Source of the DNA: CAADGY01 sp900696665
GTDB taxonomy: Bacteria; Acidobacteriota; Terriglobia; Bryobacterales; Bryobacteraceae
DNA length: 64,000 nt
Reading direction: 5' to 3'
NCBI GenBank assembly: GCA_035063885.1
Contig: JAPSFM010000018.1
Coordinates: forward strand, 1 to 64,000
The notes beneath the pieces were generated by a model. It was given only the letters and a program-made list of their open reading frames with translations, was not told where the DNA came from and made no database searches. The position numbers were made by a program, and so were the translations under genes. This document shows positions 35,697 through 44,696 of this stretch, piece after piece (position 1 is the stretch's first letter; every line of letters starts with the position of its first letter).

Positions 35697-36740
35697 CTAC
35701 TTCCGTTGGAAACGCCGGCCCTCCAGCCGGGCCTGTACCCGGGGTTGTTGCAGAACTTCCGGATTGGCGACATAGGGCGGCGGCGTCCCGGATGCCACCG
35801 CCAGTACATTTCGGCAGGCGGAGATGCTGGTATTACGGATGCACGCTCCGGTCCTTGCGATCAGGTGGGGCGCGACGATTACATTATCGAGTTCGAATAG
35901 CGGATTGCCGGCTGCCGCCGGTTCGGTTTCGAAAACATCGAGACCCGCGCCGGCAATCTTCTTCCGGCGCAGAGCGTCTATCAGTGCGGCTTCGTCGACC
36001 ACCGCTCCCCGGGCAGTGTTGATCAGGTAGGCCGTCGATTTCATAAAGCCGAGTTCCCGTGCGCCGATCATGTGGCGAGTCTCGTCCGTCAGCGGGCAAT
36101 TGATGGTGACGAAATCGCTGTCGCGCAGAACGGTCTCCAGATTGGCGAGTTGTGCTCCGGCCGCTTCCGCTTGGGCAGCAGTCGATCGAGGAGCATAAGC
36201 GAGCAGCCGTTCAAACCCCAGGCTGCCCGCCATGCGAAACATCTCGCGCGCGATGCCTCCGAGGCCGATAGACCCGAGTGTTCGTCCGGCGAGATCAACC
36301 AGAATCGGCGGATCCTGCCGCCACCGGCCCGAGCGGCACTGGATGTCGAGCGCACGCAAATTCTTGGCAAGTGAAAAGATCAGCGCAAAGATTCCTTCGG
36401 CTACGGGACGGGCAACCGAATCACGCGTCAGAGCCAGAATGACGTCGGCTTCGGTGCATCCGGCGAGGTCGACGCGGTCGAAGCCGACGCCCCAAAGCGC
36501 CAGCACGGACAGTCGCCCGATGCCGCGAAAACTGCTGGCTGGAAACCCGTAGCTATACGAGATGACGCCATCATAGCGGTCAAGCACCGCCGGGTCGCCG
36601 ATGCCGCCGGTGTCCGGCATGATCTCGTACTGAACACCGGCGACGGGCTCCAGCACTTTCGCTAATGCGGAAGAGAGGACTCCGTGTGCTTCGGTCTCGA
36701 AGTCCGGTGTAATGCCTACGCGAAATTTGCCGCTGCTCAC
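35697..36740 (-). CDS. D-2-hydroxyacid dehydrogenase family protein
   Basis: 347 residues. The NAD-binding motif is GSIGLGGIAREM, with catalytic arginine in NTARGAVVDEAAL and histidine in VIVAPHLI; the active glutamate lies between them. The family (PGDH/D-isomer) interconverts 2-hydroxy and 2-oxo acids. It is the last gene of a leftward operon, 7 bases after the truncated TonB-receptor gene, with an enolase-superfamily gene at the head. Together these suggest hydroxyacid or sugar-acid metabolism. The exact substrate is not readable. Confidence 0.87.
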   Translation of the reverse strand: MSSGKFRVGITPDFETEAHGVLSSALAKVLEPVAGVQYEIMPDTGGIGDPAVLDRYDGVISYSYGFPASSFRGIGRLSVLALWGVGFDRVDLAGCTEADVILALTRDSVARPVAEGIFALIFSLAKNLRALDIQCRSGRWRQDPPILVDLAGRTLGSIGLGGIAREMFRMAGSLGFERLLAYAPRSTAAQAEAAGAQLANLETVLRDSDFVTINCPLTDETRHMIGARELGFMKSTAYLINTARGAVVDEAALIDALRRKKIAGAGLDVFETEPAAAGNPLFELDNVIVAPHLIARTGACIRNTSISACRNVLAVASGTPPPYVANPEVLQQPRVQARLEGRRFQRK

Positions 36741-36747
36741 CGCGGTC

Positions 36748-37830
36748 TCAGAATTGGAGGCGCAGGCCGAAGCGAATGGTGCGCTGGTCGTTCTCGGCGC
36801 TGGTAACCTGCATGAAGCTACCGCTGTTCACATTGTTCGACGGATTGCCGAGATGGGGCGTGTTGCTCAGGTGGGCGGCTCCGGTGCGGAACTGAAGAAT
36901 GTAGCGTTCCGTCAGGTTGAAGTTCCGGAACAGGCTCAGATCAAGGTTTACGATGCCGGGGCCACGGAGAAGGTTCCTACCGGTAGTTCCGAAACGCGCT
37001 GCGCCAGTAGAGGCCGCAAAACTGGTCCTGTCGTAAAACTGAGCAAGGCTCCCGATCTTTTCAACCCCCGGCTTCACCTGGTCCGCCGTTTGGCTGTTTC
37101 CAGGAGCGTCCAACGAGCCCGTGGATGCCGTCACTGTGAAGGGTCTGCCCTGCACGGCGCTGAAGGTTCCGCTCGCCTGCCATCCGCCGAGAAGCACGGA
37201 GGCAGCACCGGAGTTTGCCATGTTCTTGCCTTTGCCAAAGGGAAGTTCGTACACGTAGCCGGCTTGCAGCATGTGCGGGATGTCGTATCCGGCTAAAGCG
37301 CGGTTCCGGCAAAATGCCGGCTCCCAGTTGAACATGACGCCCACACCGCCATCATCGCCGGTGAAGTTGATGACCTTTGAATACGTGTAGGCGGCCTTAA
37401 GTGTCAGCCCCGCAGCGGCGCGCCGGTTGATGGCTAGCTGCAACGCGTGATAGTTGGTGCTGAACTGTCCGTTCCAGTACGAGGTGGCGGCCGTTCGGTA
37501 TACGGAAACACTTCTCCTGGTTAACGACCGGAAGCTCGAAGCGGTGACGGTGATCTCGTAGTTGCCCGCCGCCAGGTTGGGAAGTGAGTACCTCCCAGAC
37601 CCATCTGTTGCAACCGTTCTTTCCTGGCGCGTTTCCGGATTCACCGCGAGTACCGTCGCGCCGGGAATGACGGAGCCCGTGGCATCCTGTACCACCCCCA
37701 CAATGAAACCGTACAGAACTTGCGCCTCCAGAGGCCCTGGATTCAGAGACAAAGTGAATACGCAAACCAGTATCGTTGTTATCCGAAAGAATCTTCTCAT
37801 TCCCCCCTCGACAGGCTTTTCCAGCGGCAA
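36748..37830 (-). pseudogene. TonB-dependent receptor with most of plug and barrel deleted in frame
   Basis: An open frame of 360 residues (350 from the better ATG at 37800). The N-terminal 100 residues are a normal Oar-like start: signal peptide, then a carboxypeptidase-regulatory domain (GVVQDATGSVIPGATVL, GRYSLPNLAAGNYEITV). At SVSV/YRTAATSYWNG the sequence jumps straight to the C-terminal quarter of the barrel (NYHALQLAINRR, YELPFGKGKN, RNFNLTERYILQF) and ends LRLQF. Family members are about 1000-1150 residues, so roughly 700 residues, including the whole plug, are missing without loss of frame. It is either a receptor pseudogene or a retained mini-protein. No stop codon interrupts it. 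Confidence 0.75.
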
Positions 37831-37911
37831 CGGACCTCAGTCCGTGCCGGCGTTCTCCAACACGGCCGCGAAAGAGGCGGCCAAGCATCCTCCTCTCTCC
37901 TTCTCATCCGA

Positions 37912-39087
37912 TCAGGCTACGCGAAATTTCTCCAGCGCCTCTTCATTGAGATCGATCCCGAGACCCGGTGCCGAAGGCATTTCAACGTATCCGTCCACGG
38001 AAACAATCCTTTGCCTGGTGATGTGTTCCCGCAGCGATGTTTCCTCCTCGACCACGAACTCCAGAATGAACGAATGCGGTATCGAGTTCAGGAAATGGAG
38101 TGCGGCTGCTACGTTCACGTAAGTGGTGAAGCCGTGGTTTACCACCGGAACGCCGCGGTCTGCGGCGAGGCTTGCGATCTTCATCGCTTCCGTGAAGCCG
38201 CCGCATCGTGTGAGGTCGACTTGAATCAGGTCGACTCGTCCCTGGTCCATCAACTGGATAAACGAGCGCCGTCCGCTTTCCTCTTCGCCGGCGGCGATAC
38301 GGACATCCGTGGCTGCCGATAACTTGCGGTAGCCCTCGTAATCGTCCGGCAGCAACGGCTCCTCGAGCCAGAAGATGTTGTATTCGGAGAAGGCACGTGC
38401 GCGCTGGATGGCGGTTTTGGCGTCCCATACCAGACCGGCGTCGATCATCAGGTCGGCGCCGTCGCCCAACCCTTTGCGCGCTTCGCGCACCAGTGCGATG
38501 TCGGTTCTTTCGTCCTGCCCCATGGGCTCCCAGCCGAACTTTACGGCCGTAAAACCACGATCGCGGAAGCGGCGTCCGCGTTCGGCGGTTTCCTGGGGAG
38601 TAGCGCCGAAAAGCGTGCTCGCATACGGGCGGATCTTCTTGTGAAAGCCTCCGCCCAGCAGCTTCCAGATGGGGAGTCCGAGCGCCTTGCCCTTGATGTC
38701 CCACAAGGCCATGTCGATACCGCTGATGGCGTGAAAGCCGGCGCCACTGCGCCCGCCGTAGATACTCTGGCGGTACATCTTCTGCCACAGGTATTCCGTC
38801 TGGAACGGGTCTTCTCCAATTACGATTTCCCGTAATCCGCTGGCAGTGGTGTGGGAGAACGGACCCTCTATGGCTCCCTTCACTGCCAGGGGTGCTGAGT
38901 CCACTTCGCCGATACCCGTTATTCCCGCGTTGGTGGAGACTTTGACGATGAGTGCGTCCTGCCCGCTGTCGCAAAGTTTACGGACGTGCGGCAACCGGAG
39001 ATAGATTGCTTCCACGTTCGTGATTTTCAGGCCGCTTTTAGCGGTGTTTCCGTGAACAGGTTGTGTTGTATCGCTTGCCAGGCTCAT
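37912..39087 (-). CDS. Enolase-superfamily enzyme (mandelate racemase/muconate lactonizing type)
   Basis: 391 residues from the ATG at 39087 (a TTG at 39108 is in frame). The N-terminal capping domain starts at KITNVEAIYLRLPHV. In the barrel, metal ligands are D in LMIDAG, E in WLEEPLLPDD and E in IAAGEE. The base candidates are K in TAVKFGWEP and H in VVNHGFTTYVN, a mandelate-racemase-subgroup pattern. Such enzymes dehydrate acid sugars (galactonate, rhamnonate and others) or racemise hydroxyacids. It heads the minus-strand operon and is divergent from an MFS transporter. Confidence 0.88.
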   Translation of the reverse strand: MSLASDTTQPVHGNTAKSGLKITNVEAIYLRLPHVRKLCDSGQDALIVKVSTNAGITGIGEVDSAPLAVKGAIEGPFSHTTASGLREIVIGEDPFQTEYLWQKMYRQSIYGGRSGAGFHAISGIDMALWDIKGKALGLPIWKLLGGGFHKKIRPYASTLFGATPQETAERGRRFRDRGFTAVKFGWEPMGQDERTDIALVREARKGLGDGADLMIDAGLVWDAKTAIQRARAFSEYNIFWLEEPLLPDDYEGYRKLSAATDVRIAAGEEESGRRSFIQLMDQGRVDLIQVDLTRCGGFTEAMKIASLAADRGVPVVNHGFTTYVNVAAALHFLNSIPHSFILEFVVEEETSLREHITRQRIVSVDGYVEMPSAPGLGIDLNEEALEKFRVA

Positions 39088-39108
39088 TGTTATATAAGAA
39101 TATTTCAA

Positions 39109-39124
39109 ACATATATTTATATGT
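39109..39124. promoter_or_regulatory. Palindrome ACATATA-TT-TATATGT, candidate operator
   Basis: Perfect 7-base arms around TT in an AT-rich island between the divergent enolase-superfamily and MFS genes. It lies 22 bases before the leftward ATG and about 28 bases before the rightward -35. Its position fits a repressor site serving both genes, perhaps for the GntR protein at 31352-32020, which is an inference. Confidence 0.45.
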
Positions 39125-39151
39125 CAATAGGTGTCTGAATACAGATAACGC

Positions 39152-39180
39152 TTTTAATCTCCATTCTTCTGTCCTATACT
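39152..39180 (+). promoter_or_regulatory. Candidate sigma-70 promoter of the MFS gene
   Basis: TTTTAA (39152-39157), a 17-base spacer and TATACT (39175-39180) lie 29 bases before the ATG at 39210. The -10 fits well, the -35 poorly, as for a regulated promoter. Confidence 0.4.
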
Positions 39181-39209
39181 CGGCTTTTGTAGTTTCAAAG
39201 AATGGGCTG

Positions 39210-40514
39210 ATGGCCGAACTCCGACTTTCCAGAGGATATATCGATAAGATATCCAGATTTACCCGCTACCGGGTGCTCCTCCTGATGTTTCTTGTCACCG
39301 GGATCACCTACCTCGACCGTGTCTGCATCTCGGCGGCAGCGCCTCGGATCACGGCGGATCTGCGTCTCACCGACCTCCAGATGGGTTACGCCTTCAGCGT
39401 TTTTGCTCTTTCTTATGGGCTTTTTGAGATTCCCATGGGGTGGTGGGGAGACCGCATCGGCCAGCGCAAAATGCTTACACGCATCGTGGTCTGCTGGTCT
39501 GCATTCACGGTCATCACGGGACTGGTATGGAGTTACTTTGCGCTGATCTTCGCCCGCTTCATTTTCGGAGCCGCAGAGGCGGGTGCGTTTCCCACCGTGG
39601 CCAGGGCTCTGGCCCGCTGGTTTCCCGCCGGTGAGCGGGGTTGGGTAACGGGCATCATGTGGACAGGCGCCCGTCTCGGCGGCGCTCTCGCGCCCCCGTT
39701 GGCTACTCTGCTAATTGTGTGGACCGGTTGGCGCGCCACCTTCGTCCTGTTCGGAGCGGTGGGACTGGTGTGGTCGGCAGTGTTTTGGATCTGGTACCGC
39801 GACGACCCCGCCCAACACCGTAGCGTCGGTCCCGCCGAGCTTGCCCACATACAAAGGCACGGACCGGTAAGAGCTCCTGATGCCCACTTGGCGCACGGTT
39901 TTCCCACACCATGGAGGCGCATCTTCAGCAGCGGAACGATGTGGGCGCTCTTCTGGATGTATTTTGCTACCTCATATGGCTTTTGGTTTTTCCTCACGTG
40001 GCTGCCGACGTACCTGATGCGTGAACACAGTGTTACGGTAACCAAAGCAGGTTTTCTCTCTGCGATGCCGCTTGCGCTCGGCGCCGTAGCGTGCCTCACC
40101 GGAGGTGCGCTATCGGATTGGCTGACGCGCCGGACGGGGAGTCTGCGGTGGGGCCGAAGGTTGGTAGGCTTGGCCGGGTTCACTTTGACAGCCGCCGGGT
40201 TCGCTGCTGCCGCCGCGGCAGAAGGACCGTTGACCGCGGTGGTCTGCCTAACCCTGGCGGCGGGCGCCATGGACCTGGCCGTCCCCGTCGCCTGGGCCGC
40301 GTGCCTCGACGTGGGCGGACGCTTTGGGGGCACCGCGACAGGCTTCATGAACACCAGTTCCAGCATCTCGGCTATGATTTCGCCGATCGCCGCGGCCAAG
40401 CTGTTCGAGACGTTCGGCTCATTTCACGCGATGTTTGCGAGTGCCGCCGCGGTATACCTGCTGGCGGGTCTTCTTTGGCTGAAAATCGATCCAAGCCGTC
40501 CAGTGGACAATTAA
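39210..40514 (+). CDS. MFS transporter, anion:cation (hexuronate/galactonate-like) symporter subfamily
   Basis: 434 residues from the ATG at 39210. Twelve hydrophobic helices are present. ACS-family signatures are GITYLDRVCISAAAPRI in helix 1, EIPMGWWGDRIGQRKML in the helix 2-3 loop, and RFIFGAAEAGAFPTVARALARWFP in helices 4-5. Members carry hexuronates, galactonate, tartrate or similar acids with protons. Its pairing with an enolase-superfamily enzyme supports import of an acid sugar. A creatininase-family gene follows after 10 bases. Confidence 0.88.
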   Translation: MAELRLSRGYIDKISRFTRYRVLLLMFLVTGITYLDRVCISAAAPRITADLRLTDLQMGYAFSVFALSYGLFEIPMGWWGDRIGQRKMLTRIVVCWSAFTVITGLVWSYFALIFARFIFGAAEAGAFPTVARALARWFPAGERGWVTGIMWTGARLGGALAPPLATLLIVWTGWRATFVLFGAVGLVWSAVFWIWYRDDPAQHRSVGPAELAHIQRHGPVRAPDAHLAHGFPTPWRRIFSSGTMWALFWMYFATSYGFWFFLTWLPTYLMREHSVTVTKAGFLSAMPLALGAVACLTGGALSDWLTRRTGSLRWGRRLVGLAGFTLTAAGFAAAAAAEGPLTAVVCLTLAAGAMDLAVPVAWAACLDVGGRFGGTATGFMNTSSSISAMISPIAAAKLFETFGSFHAMFASAAAVYLLAGLLWLKIDPSRPVDN

Positions 40515-40524
40515 GGATGAATAT

Positions 40525-41340
40525 ATGGCTCGTATCCCGTATCTGTATCAGCACTACACATGGCCCGAACTGGGCGAAGTAGCGAAGAAACAACCGGTGG
40601 TGGTGTTGCCTATCGGTTCCGTGGAGGATCATGGTCCTCATCTTCCGGTGGACACGGACAATTTTCTGATCTGGTCCATTTGCGAGGAGGCTGCCCGGCG
40701 TGCCGAGGGCGACATATTGCTGCTGCCTCCGATCCCTTATGGTTTCGAAACTCATCATATGGACTTTCACGGAACCATCGATATCCGCATCGAACATCTG
40801 CTGAATTTCGTGCTCGATGTTACCCGGAGCGTGGCTCACCATGGTTTCGAGCGGATTTTGATCGCCGACGGCCACGGGTCGAACATGCCGGTCCTGGACC
40901 TGGTTGCGCGGCGGACCAATATCGAGACCAACGCGCTGTGCGGTTGCTTCATCTGGCCGTCGCTTGCAGTCGACGAGATCCGGAAAGTGCGTGAATCGGG
41001 CAGGGGTGGAATGGCCCACGCCTGCGAACTCGAGACTTCTGTCTATCTGCACCTCGATGCCGGCCGCGTGCAGTTCGAAAAGGCGCGCAAGGACATGGGA
41101 ATGCCACCTTCCTCGTTTATTTGGATGGACCTGATCGAGGGCTCGCCGGTGCTGCTGATGGATGAATGGACGCGATTCAGTAAGAGCGGCGTCTACGGCG
41201 ATCCAACGCTGGCCACAGCGGAAAAAGGCAAAATCGTCTTTGAGGCGGTGGTGAACGCCTTTGTGAAACTCGTTCGCGAATTCAAGAACCGGCCGCGAGG
41301 TGAGCGGACGGACTATCACAAGCAAGACTCTCCATTCTGA
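40525..41340 (+). CDS. Creatininase-family amidohydrolase
   Basis: 271 residues. The metal-site signature VVLPIGSVEDHGPHLPVDTDNF is near residues 27-48, with further ligands in the DGHGSN and MAHACELETS stretches (the latter E is the usual second metal ligand). The family hydrolyses cyclic or linear amides (creatinine; mycofactocin MftE; FAPy deformylase ArfB) and lactams. No mycofactocin genes are nearby. AAGGA lies 7-10 bases before the ATG. It is co-transcribed with the MFS transporter, so it probably acts on the imported compound or its derivative. Confidence 0.88.
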   Translation: MARIPYLYQHYTWPELGEVAKKQPVVVLPIGSVEDHGPHLPVDTDNFLIWSICEEAARRAEGDILLLPPIPYGFETHHMDFHGTIDIRIEHLLNFVLDVTRSVAHHGFERILIADGHGSNMPVLDLVARRTNIETNALCGCFIWPSLAVDEIRKVRESGRGGMAHACELETSVYLHLDAGRVQFEKARKDMGMPPSSFIWMDLIEGSPVLLMDEWTRFSKSGVYGDPTLATAEKGKIVFEAVVNAFVKLVREFKNRPRGERTDYHKQDSPF

Positions 41341-41363
41341 GTACCATCGAAAGGGTGATCTCC

Positions 41364-41877
41364 ATGAACCGGGTTCTGTTATTGCGGATTGCCTGGATCG
41401 CCTCCGCTTCCGCCGCGGCGCTTGCCCAGACGGCACCTCGCGTGACGCACGACATCAGCCACGCCGAACCCCGAAATGAGCGCCAACTGCTGGATGTGTA
41501 CTCACCGCCTTCCGGATTCCAGTTCCCGGTGGTTGTGTGGATTCACGGTGGCGGTTGGATGTACGGCAGCAAAAACGGTGTGGAACATAGACCGGCGGCA
41601 TTTGTCGAAAAGGGCTACGTCTTTGTTCCCGTGAACTACCGGTTTATCCCTCAGGTAACCATGGAGGTGATTGTGCGCGATGTGGCGAAGGCTACCGGAT
41701 AGGTGCATGCCAATATCGCGCGCGACGGCGGCGGCCCGCCGCAAGAGTCCCGCCACGCTGTTTGGAGCCGAGGGAACCGATCACGTGAAACTCGATCGTG
41801 ATCTCGGCCTCGCCGGCGATCCGGCGACCAGGGTACTGTTCGAGTTCACAGATGGGGTGCTGAAACCGAAGCCATAG
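41364..41877 (+). pseudogene. Broken secreted esterase (BD-FAE-like alpha/beta-hydrolase)
   Basis: Signal peptide (LLRIAWIASASAAALAQ) and the first third of an esterase with oxyanion motif VVWIHGGGWMYGSKNG are intact. At 41700-41702 a TAG replaces the tryptophan expected in AKATG-W-VHANIARDGG; readthrough continues in the right frame for about 10 codons. Then the catalytic core, including the serine, is gone. Another frame resumes the C-terminus (LFGAEGTDHVKLDRDLGL, then VLFEFTDGVLKPKP) to a stop at 41875-41877. One nonsense change, one large internal deletion and one frame change make this a clear pseudogene. Confidence 0.78.
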
Positions 41878-41964
41878 TGGGGTGCCCGCCCGGCGGTTAC
41901 TGATGTAAACTACCAGGAGCAGAGACGATCTGGGTCCAGCTAATACAATTTCGGAGAGTATTCG

Positions 41965-43305
41965 TTGAGTATCGGTCGATGGCGCCGTGTGGTTCTGCTT
42001 ATCGCGTTTGGAGGGTGTGCGGCGATTCCCCTCAAGCTTCTCGGCGACCTGGAAGGGTCCTATATCCTGCCTCTCGACCATGCGGCTATCCAATACGCCA
42101 CGGCAGCGTTGGACGATCCGGTCACGCGCCTGAAGCGCCGCATCAGTGAAGGCAAAGTGAGCTTGTCTTTTGAGCCGGATCATGGCTATCTGCCGGCTCT
42201 GCTGAAAGAACTCGACGTCCCGGTTTCTTCACAAGTTCTCGTATTCTCCAAAACAAGTTTCCAGGCGCCACGTATCTCTCCCCGTACGCCACGAGCCCTT
42301 TACTTCAATGATGACGTGTCACTCGGCTGGGTGCGCGGCGGCGACGTTCTGGAGATTGCGGCTACGGACCCACGGCAGGGTACGATCTTCTACACGATCG
42401 ATCAGGAAGAGGCATCGAAGCCGCGCATCGAAAGGCGCGGCGAGTGCCTGCAATGCCATGCTTCGCCTGGAACGGTGGGAGTGCCCGGGTTGGTTGTCCG
42501 CTCCATTTATCCCGAACCTTCCGGCATGCCCTTATTTCATGCCGGATCGTTCGTGACGGACCACCGCAGTCCACTCAACCAGCGCTGGGGCGGGTGGTAC
42601 GTGACCGGTACACACGGGTCCCAGCGGCACATGGGCAATATCTTTGTCATGGACCGGGATCACCCCGACAAACTGGATATGGAGGCAGGCGCGAATGTCA
42701 CCGACCTCACCGGACGGTTTGACACCGGCGCTTTCCTCAGCCCCCATAGCGACATCATCGCCCTGATGGTTCTGGAGCATCAGACACGGATGATCAGCCT
42801 TATCACGCGTCTCACCTTCGAGACACGCATGGCGTTACACGATCAGAAAGCGATCAACCAGGCGCTGGGCCGGCCGGCCGAGGATCTGACGGATTCGACG
42901 AAACGGCGAATTGGAAACGTCGCCGAGGCGCTGGTGAAATATATGTTGTTTGTCGAAGAAACAGAGCTCAAAGATCCCATCAAGGGGACTTCCGGTTTCG
43001 CAGCCGAGTTTGCGAAAAAAGGTCCTCGTGATTCGAGTGGCCGTTCGCTGCGGGATCTTGACGCTACTGCGCGGCTCTTCCGGTATCCGTGCAGTTACCT
43101 GATCTACTCAGAAGCGTTCGACGCGCTGCCCGCGGCCGCCAAAGACCGGGTCTACCGGCGGCTGTGGGAGATCCTTTCAGGTCAGGATAAAAGCAGTACA
43201 TTCGCGCGGGTTTCCACTACAGATCGCCGCAACATCCTCGAGATTCTGTTGGAAACCAAGCCTGGCCTCCCGGACTATTTCCGCTCCTCGCCACCCGCGG
43301 ATTGA
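41965..43305 (+). CDS. Exported protein with one c-type heme motif, function unknown
   Basis: 446 residues from a TTG. An N-terminal hydrophobic segment (residues 9-26) is a signal or anchor. A single CLQCH (C161, C164, H165) predicts one covalently bound heme c, so the protein is periplasmic. The rest has no domain I recognise; characteristic stretches are FNDDVSLGWVRGGDVLEIAA before the heme and RWGGWYVTGTHGSQRHMGN after it. Similar large mono-heme proteins occur as hypotheticals in Acidobacteriota and Planctomycetota. It probably takes part in electron transfer or peroxide or substrate oxidation, but no partner oxidase is adjacent. Confidence 0.7.
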   Translation: MSIGRWRRVVLLIAFGGCAAIPLKLLGDLEGSYILPLDHAAIQYATAALDDPVTRLKRRISEGKVSLSFEPDHGYLPALLKELDVPVSSQVLVFSKTSFQAPRISPRTPRALYFNDDVSLGWVRGGDVLEIAATDPRQGTIFYTIDQEEASKPRIERRGECLQCHASPGTVGVPGLVVRSIYPEPSGMPLFHAGSFVTDHRSPLNQRWGGWYVTGTHGSQRHMGNIFVMDRDHPDKLDMEAGANVTDLTGRFDTGAFLSPHSDIIALMVLEHQTRMISLITRLTFETRMALHDQKAINQALGRPAEDLTDSTKRRIGNVAEALVKYMLFVEETELKDPIKGTSGFAAEFAKKGPRDSSGRSLRDLDATARLFRYPCSYLIYSEAFDALPAAAKDRVYRRLWEILSGQDKSSTFARVSTTDRRNILEILLETKPGLPDYFRSSPPAD

Positions 43306-43316
43306 AGCTGCCACCG

Positions 43317-44669
43317 TCAGCCCAATTTGTATGGGGCGCGATACTTATAGTGCAGGAACTCGTTGGCCTTCGAATTGTTGGTGAACCGCTCCGCGCGCCC
43401 GTCCCATTCGAGCAGGCTTCTGGTCTTGTGAGCGATATTGCCGATCAGCGTAGACGAGGTTGAAATGTGGCCCGTCAGCACGTCGGCATTGCACTTGGCG
43501 CGCGTCTTCATGCAATCGAGAAAGTTGCGCGCATGCGAATTGGTGTCGTAGGCCGCCGTGCCTTTGTTTACGACAGCCTCAATCAGTGCTTTCCTGTTGC
43601 CGCGCCTTGTGCCGCTGCGGTCAACCGGATTGCCATAGCCCTTGCCGCCCGCAAAGCCGCCGGGAAAGTCGCTGATGGTTTCCGGCACCACTTCCCAACT
43701 GGAATTCCGCACGTACATCGTGCCTTTTGTTCCGCGGAACTCGATCTCTGAATTCTTTGCATTGCCCGGCGCCGCATTTGCGTTCATCTGGCTGAAGACA
43801 ACCAGAGTTTCCGGAAATTCCCAGACCACTTCCAGCGTGTCCGGGATCTCCCGGTTGTCCTGAATGCCGCCGAGCCGGCCTCCCATAGCCGTTACCGCCT
43901 TGGGAGTTTCAAGGTTCAGGAACCAGCGGATGACGTCCACGAAGTGCACGCCGAAATTGCTGAGCTGCCCACCCGAGTAGTTGTAGAACCAGCGAAAGTT
44001 GTAATAGGTGCGATTCGCATTGTACGGTACTTTCGGCGCCGGGCCGAGCCACTGGTCCCATTCCCACTCCGAAGGCGGAGGCCCGTCGGGCGCCGGTCCC
44101 AGCCCGAGAGGCCATTCGTTCCGGACGTGGTAACACTTCGCGATAGAAACTTTTCCGATTCCACCAGAGCGTATAAAACCGGCGGCTTCGGCGTAGGACT
44201 TCCACGAACGGCGATTCGTGCCCACCTGAACGACACGCTTCGTGCGCTCCGCCACCTCCACCATCTTGCGCCCTTCATACACGGTGAGGCTAAGCGGTTT
44301 TTCCACGTACACGTCTTTGCCCGCATTACAGGCATCCACAAACATCAGTGCGTGCCAGTGATCCGGAGTGGAAATCACTACAGCATCGACGTTCTTGTCT
44401 TCCAGTAATTTCTTGTACTCCTTATATCTCGCCGGGTTCGAGCGCGACTTCTTGACCGCTAGATCCATGTAATCGTCGCGCAGGTCGCAGACGGCGGCGG
44501 TTTGCTGGTCGCCCCACTCCAGGAACGCATCGTGCACCTGGTCGCCGCGATTGCCCAAGCCGATATAGCCGACGCCCACCCGGTCATTCGCTCCGAGTAC
44601 GCGCGAATAGCCGGCGGCGGTGAGCGCGCCAGCAGTTTGTCCGAATTGACGGCGGGTTAGTTCTTTCAT
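43317..44669 (-). CDS. Gfo/Idh/MocA-family oxidoreductase with Tat signal
   Basis: 450 residues. The N-terminus has LTRRQFGQTAGALTAAG, a twin-arginine export signal, followed by a Rossmann fold (VGVGYIGLGNRG). The EKP motif is in DVYVEKPLSLTVYEG; a C-terminal alpha/beta domain completes the fold. Exported Gfo/Idh/MocA proteins are typical of Acidobacteriota and Planctomycetota. They use tightly bound NAD(P) and act on sugars or inositol derivatives or cleave glycosides. Convergent with the mono-heme gene; the YtcJ-like gene lies 28 bases upstream on the same strand. Confidence 0.88.
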   Translation of the reverse strand: MKELTRRQFGQTAGALTAAGYSRVLGANDRVGVGYIGLGNRGDQVHDAFLEWGDQQTAAVCDLRDDYMDLAVKKSRSNPARYKEYKKLLEDKNVDAVVISTPDHWHALMFVDACNAGKDVYVEKPLSLTVYEGRKMVEVAERTKRVVQVGTNRRSWKSYAEAAGFIRSGGIGKVSIAKCYHVRNEWPLGLGPAPDGPPPSEWEWDQWLGPAPKVPYNANRTYYNFRWFYNYSGGQLSNFGVHFVDVIRWFLNLETPKAVTAMGGRLGGIQDNREIPDTLEVVWEFPETLVVFSQMNANAAPGNAKNSEIEFRGTKGTMYVRNSSWEVVPETISDFPGGFAGGKGYGNPVDRSGTRRGNRKALIEAVVNKGTAAYDTNSHARNFLDCMKTRAKCNADVLTGHISTSSTLIGNIAHKTRSLLEWDGRAERFTNNSKANEFLHYKYRAPYKLG

Positions 44670-44696
44670 GGTCCTACTATCAGATTAGAACACGGC

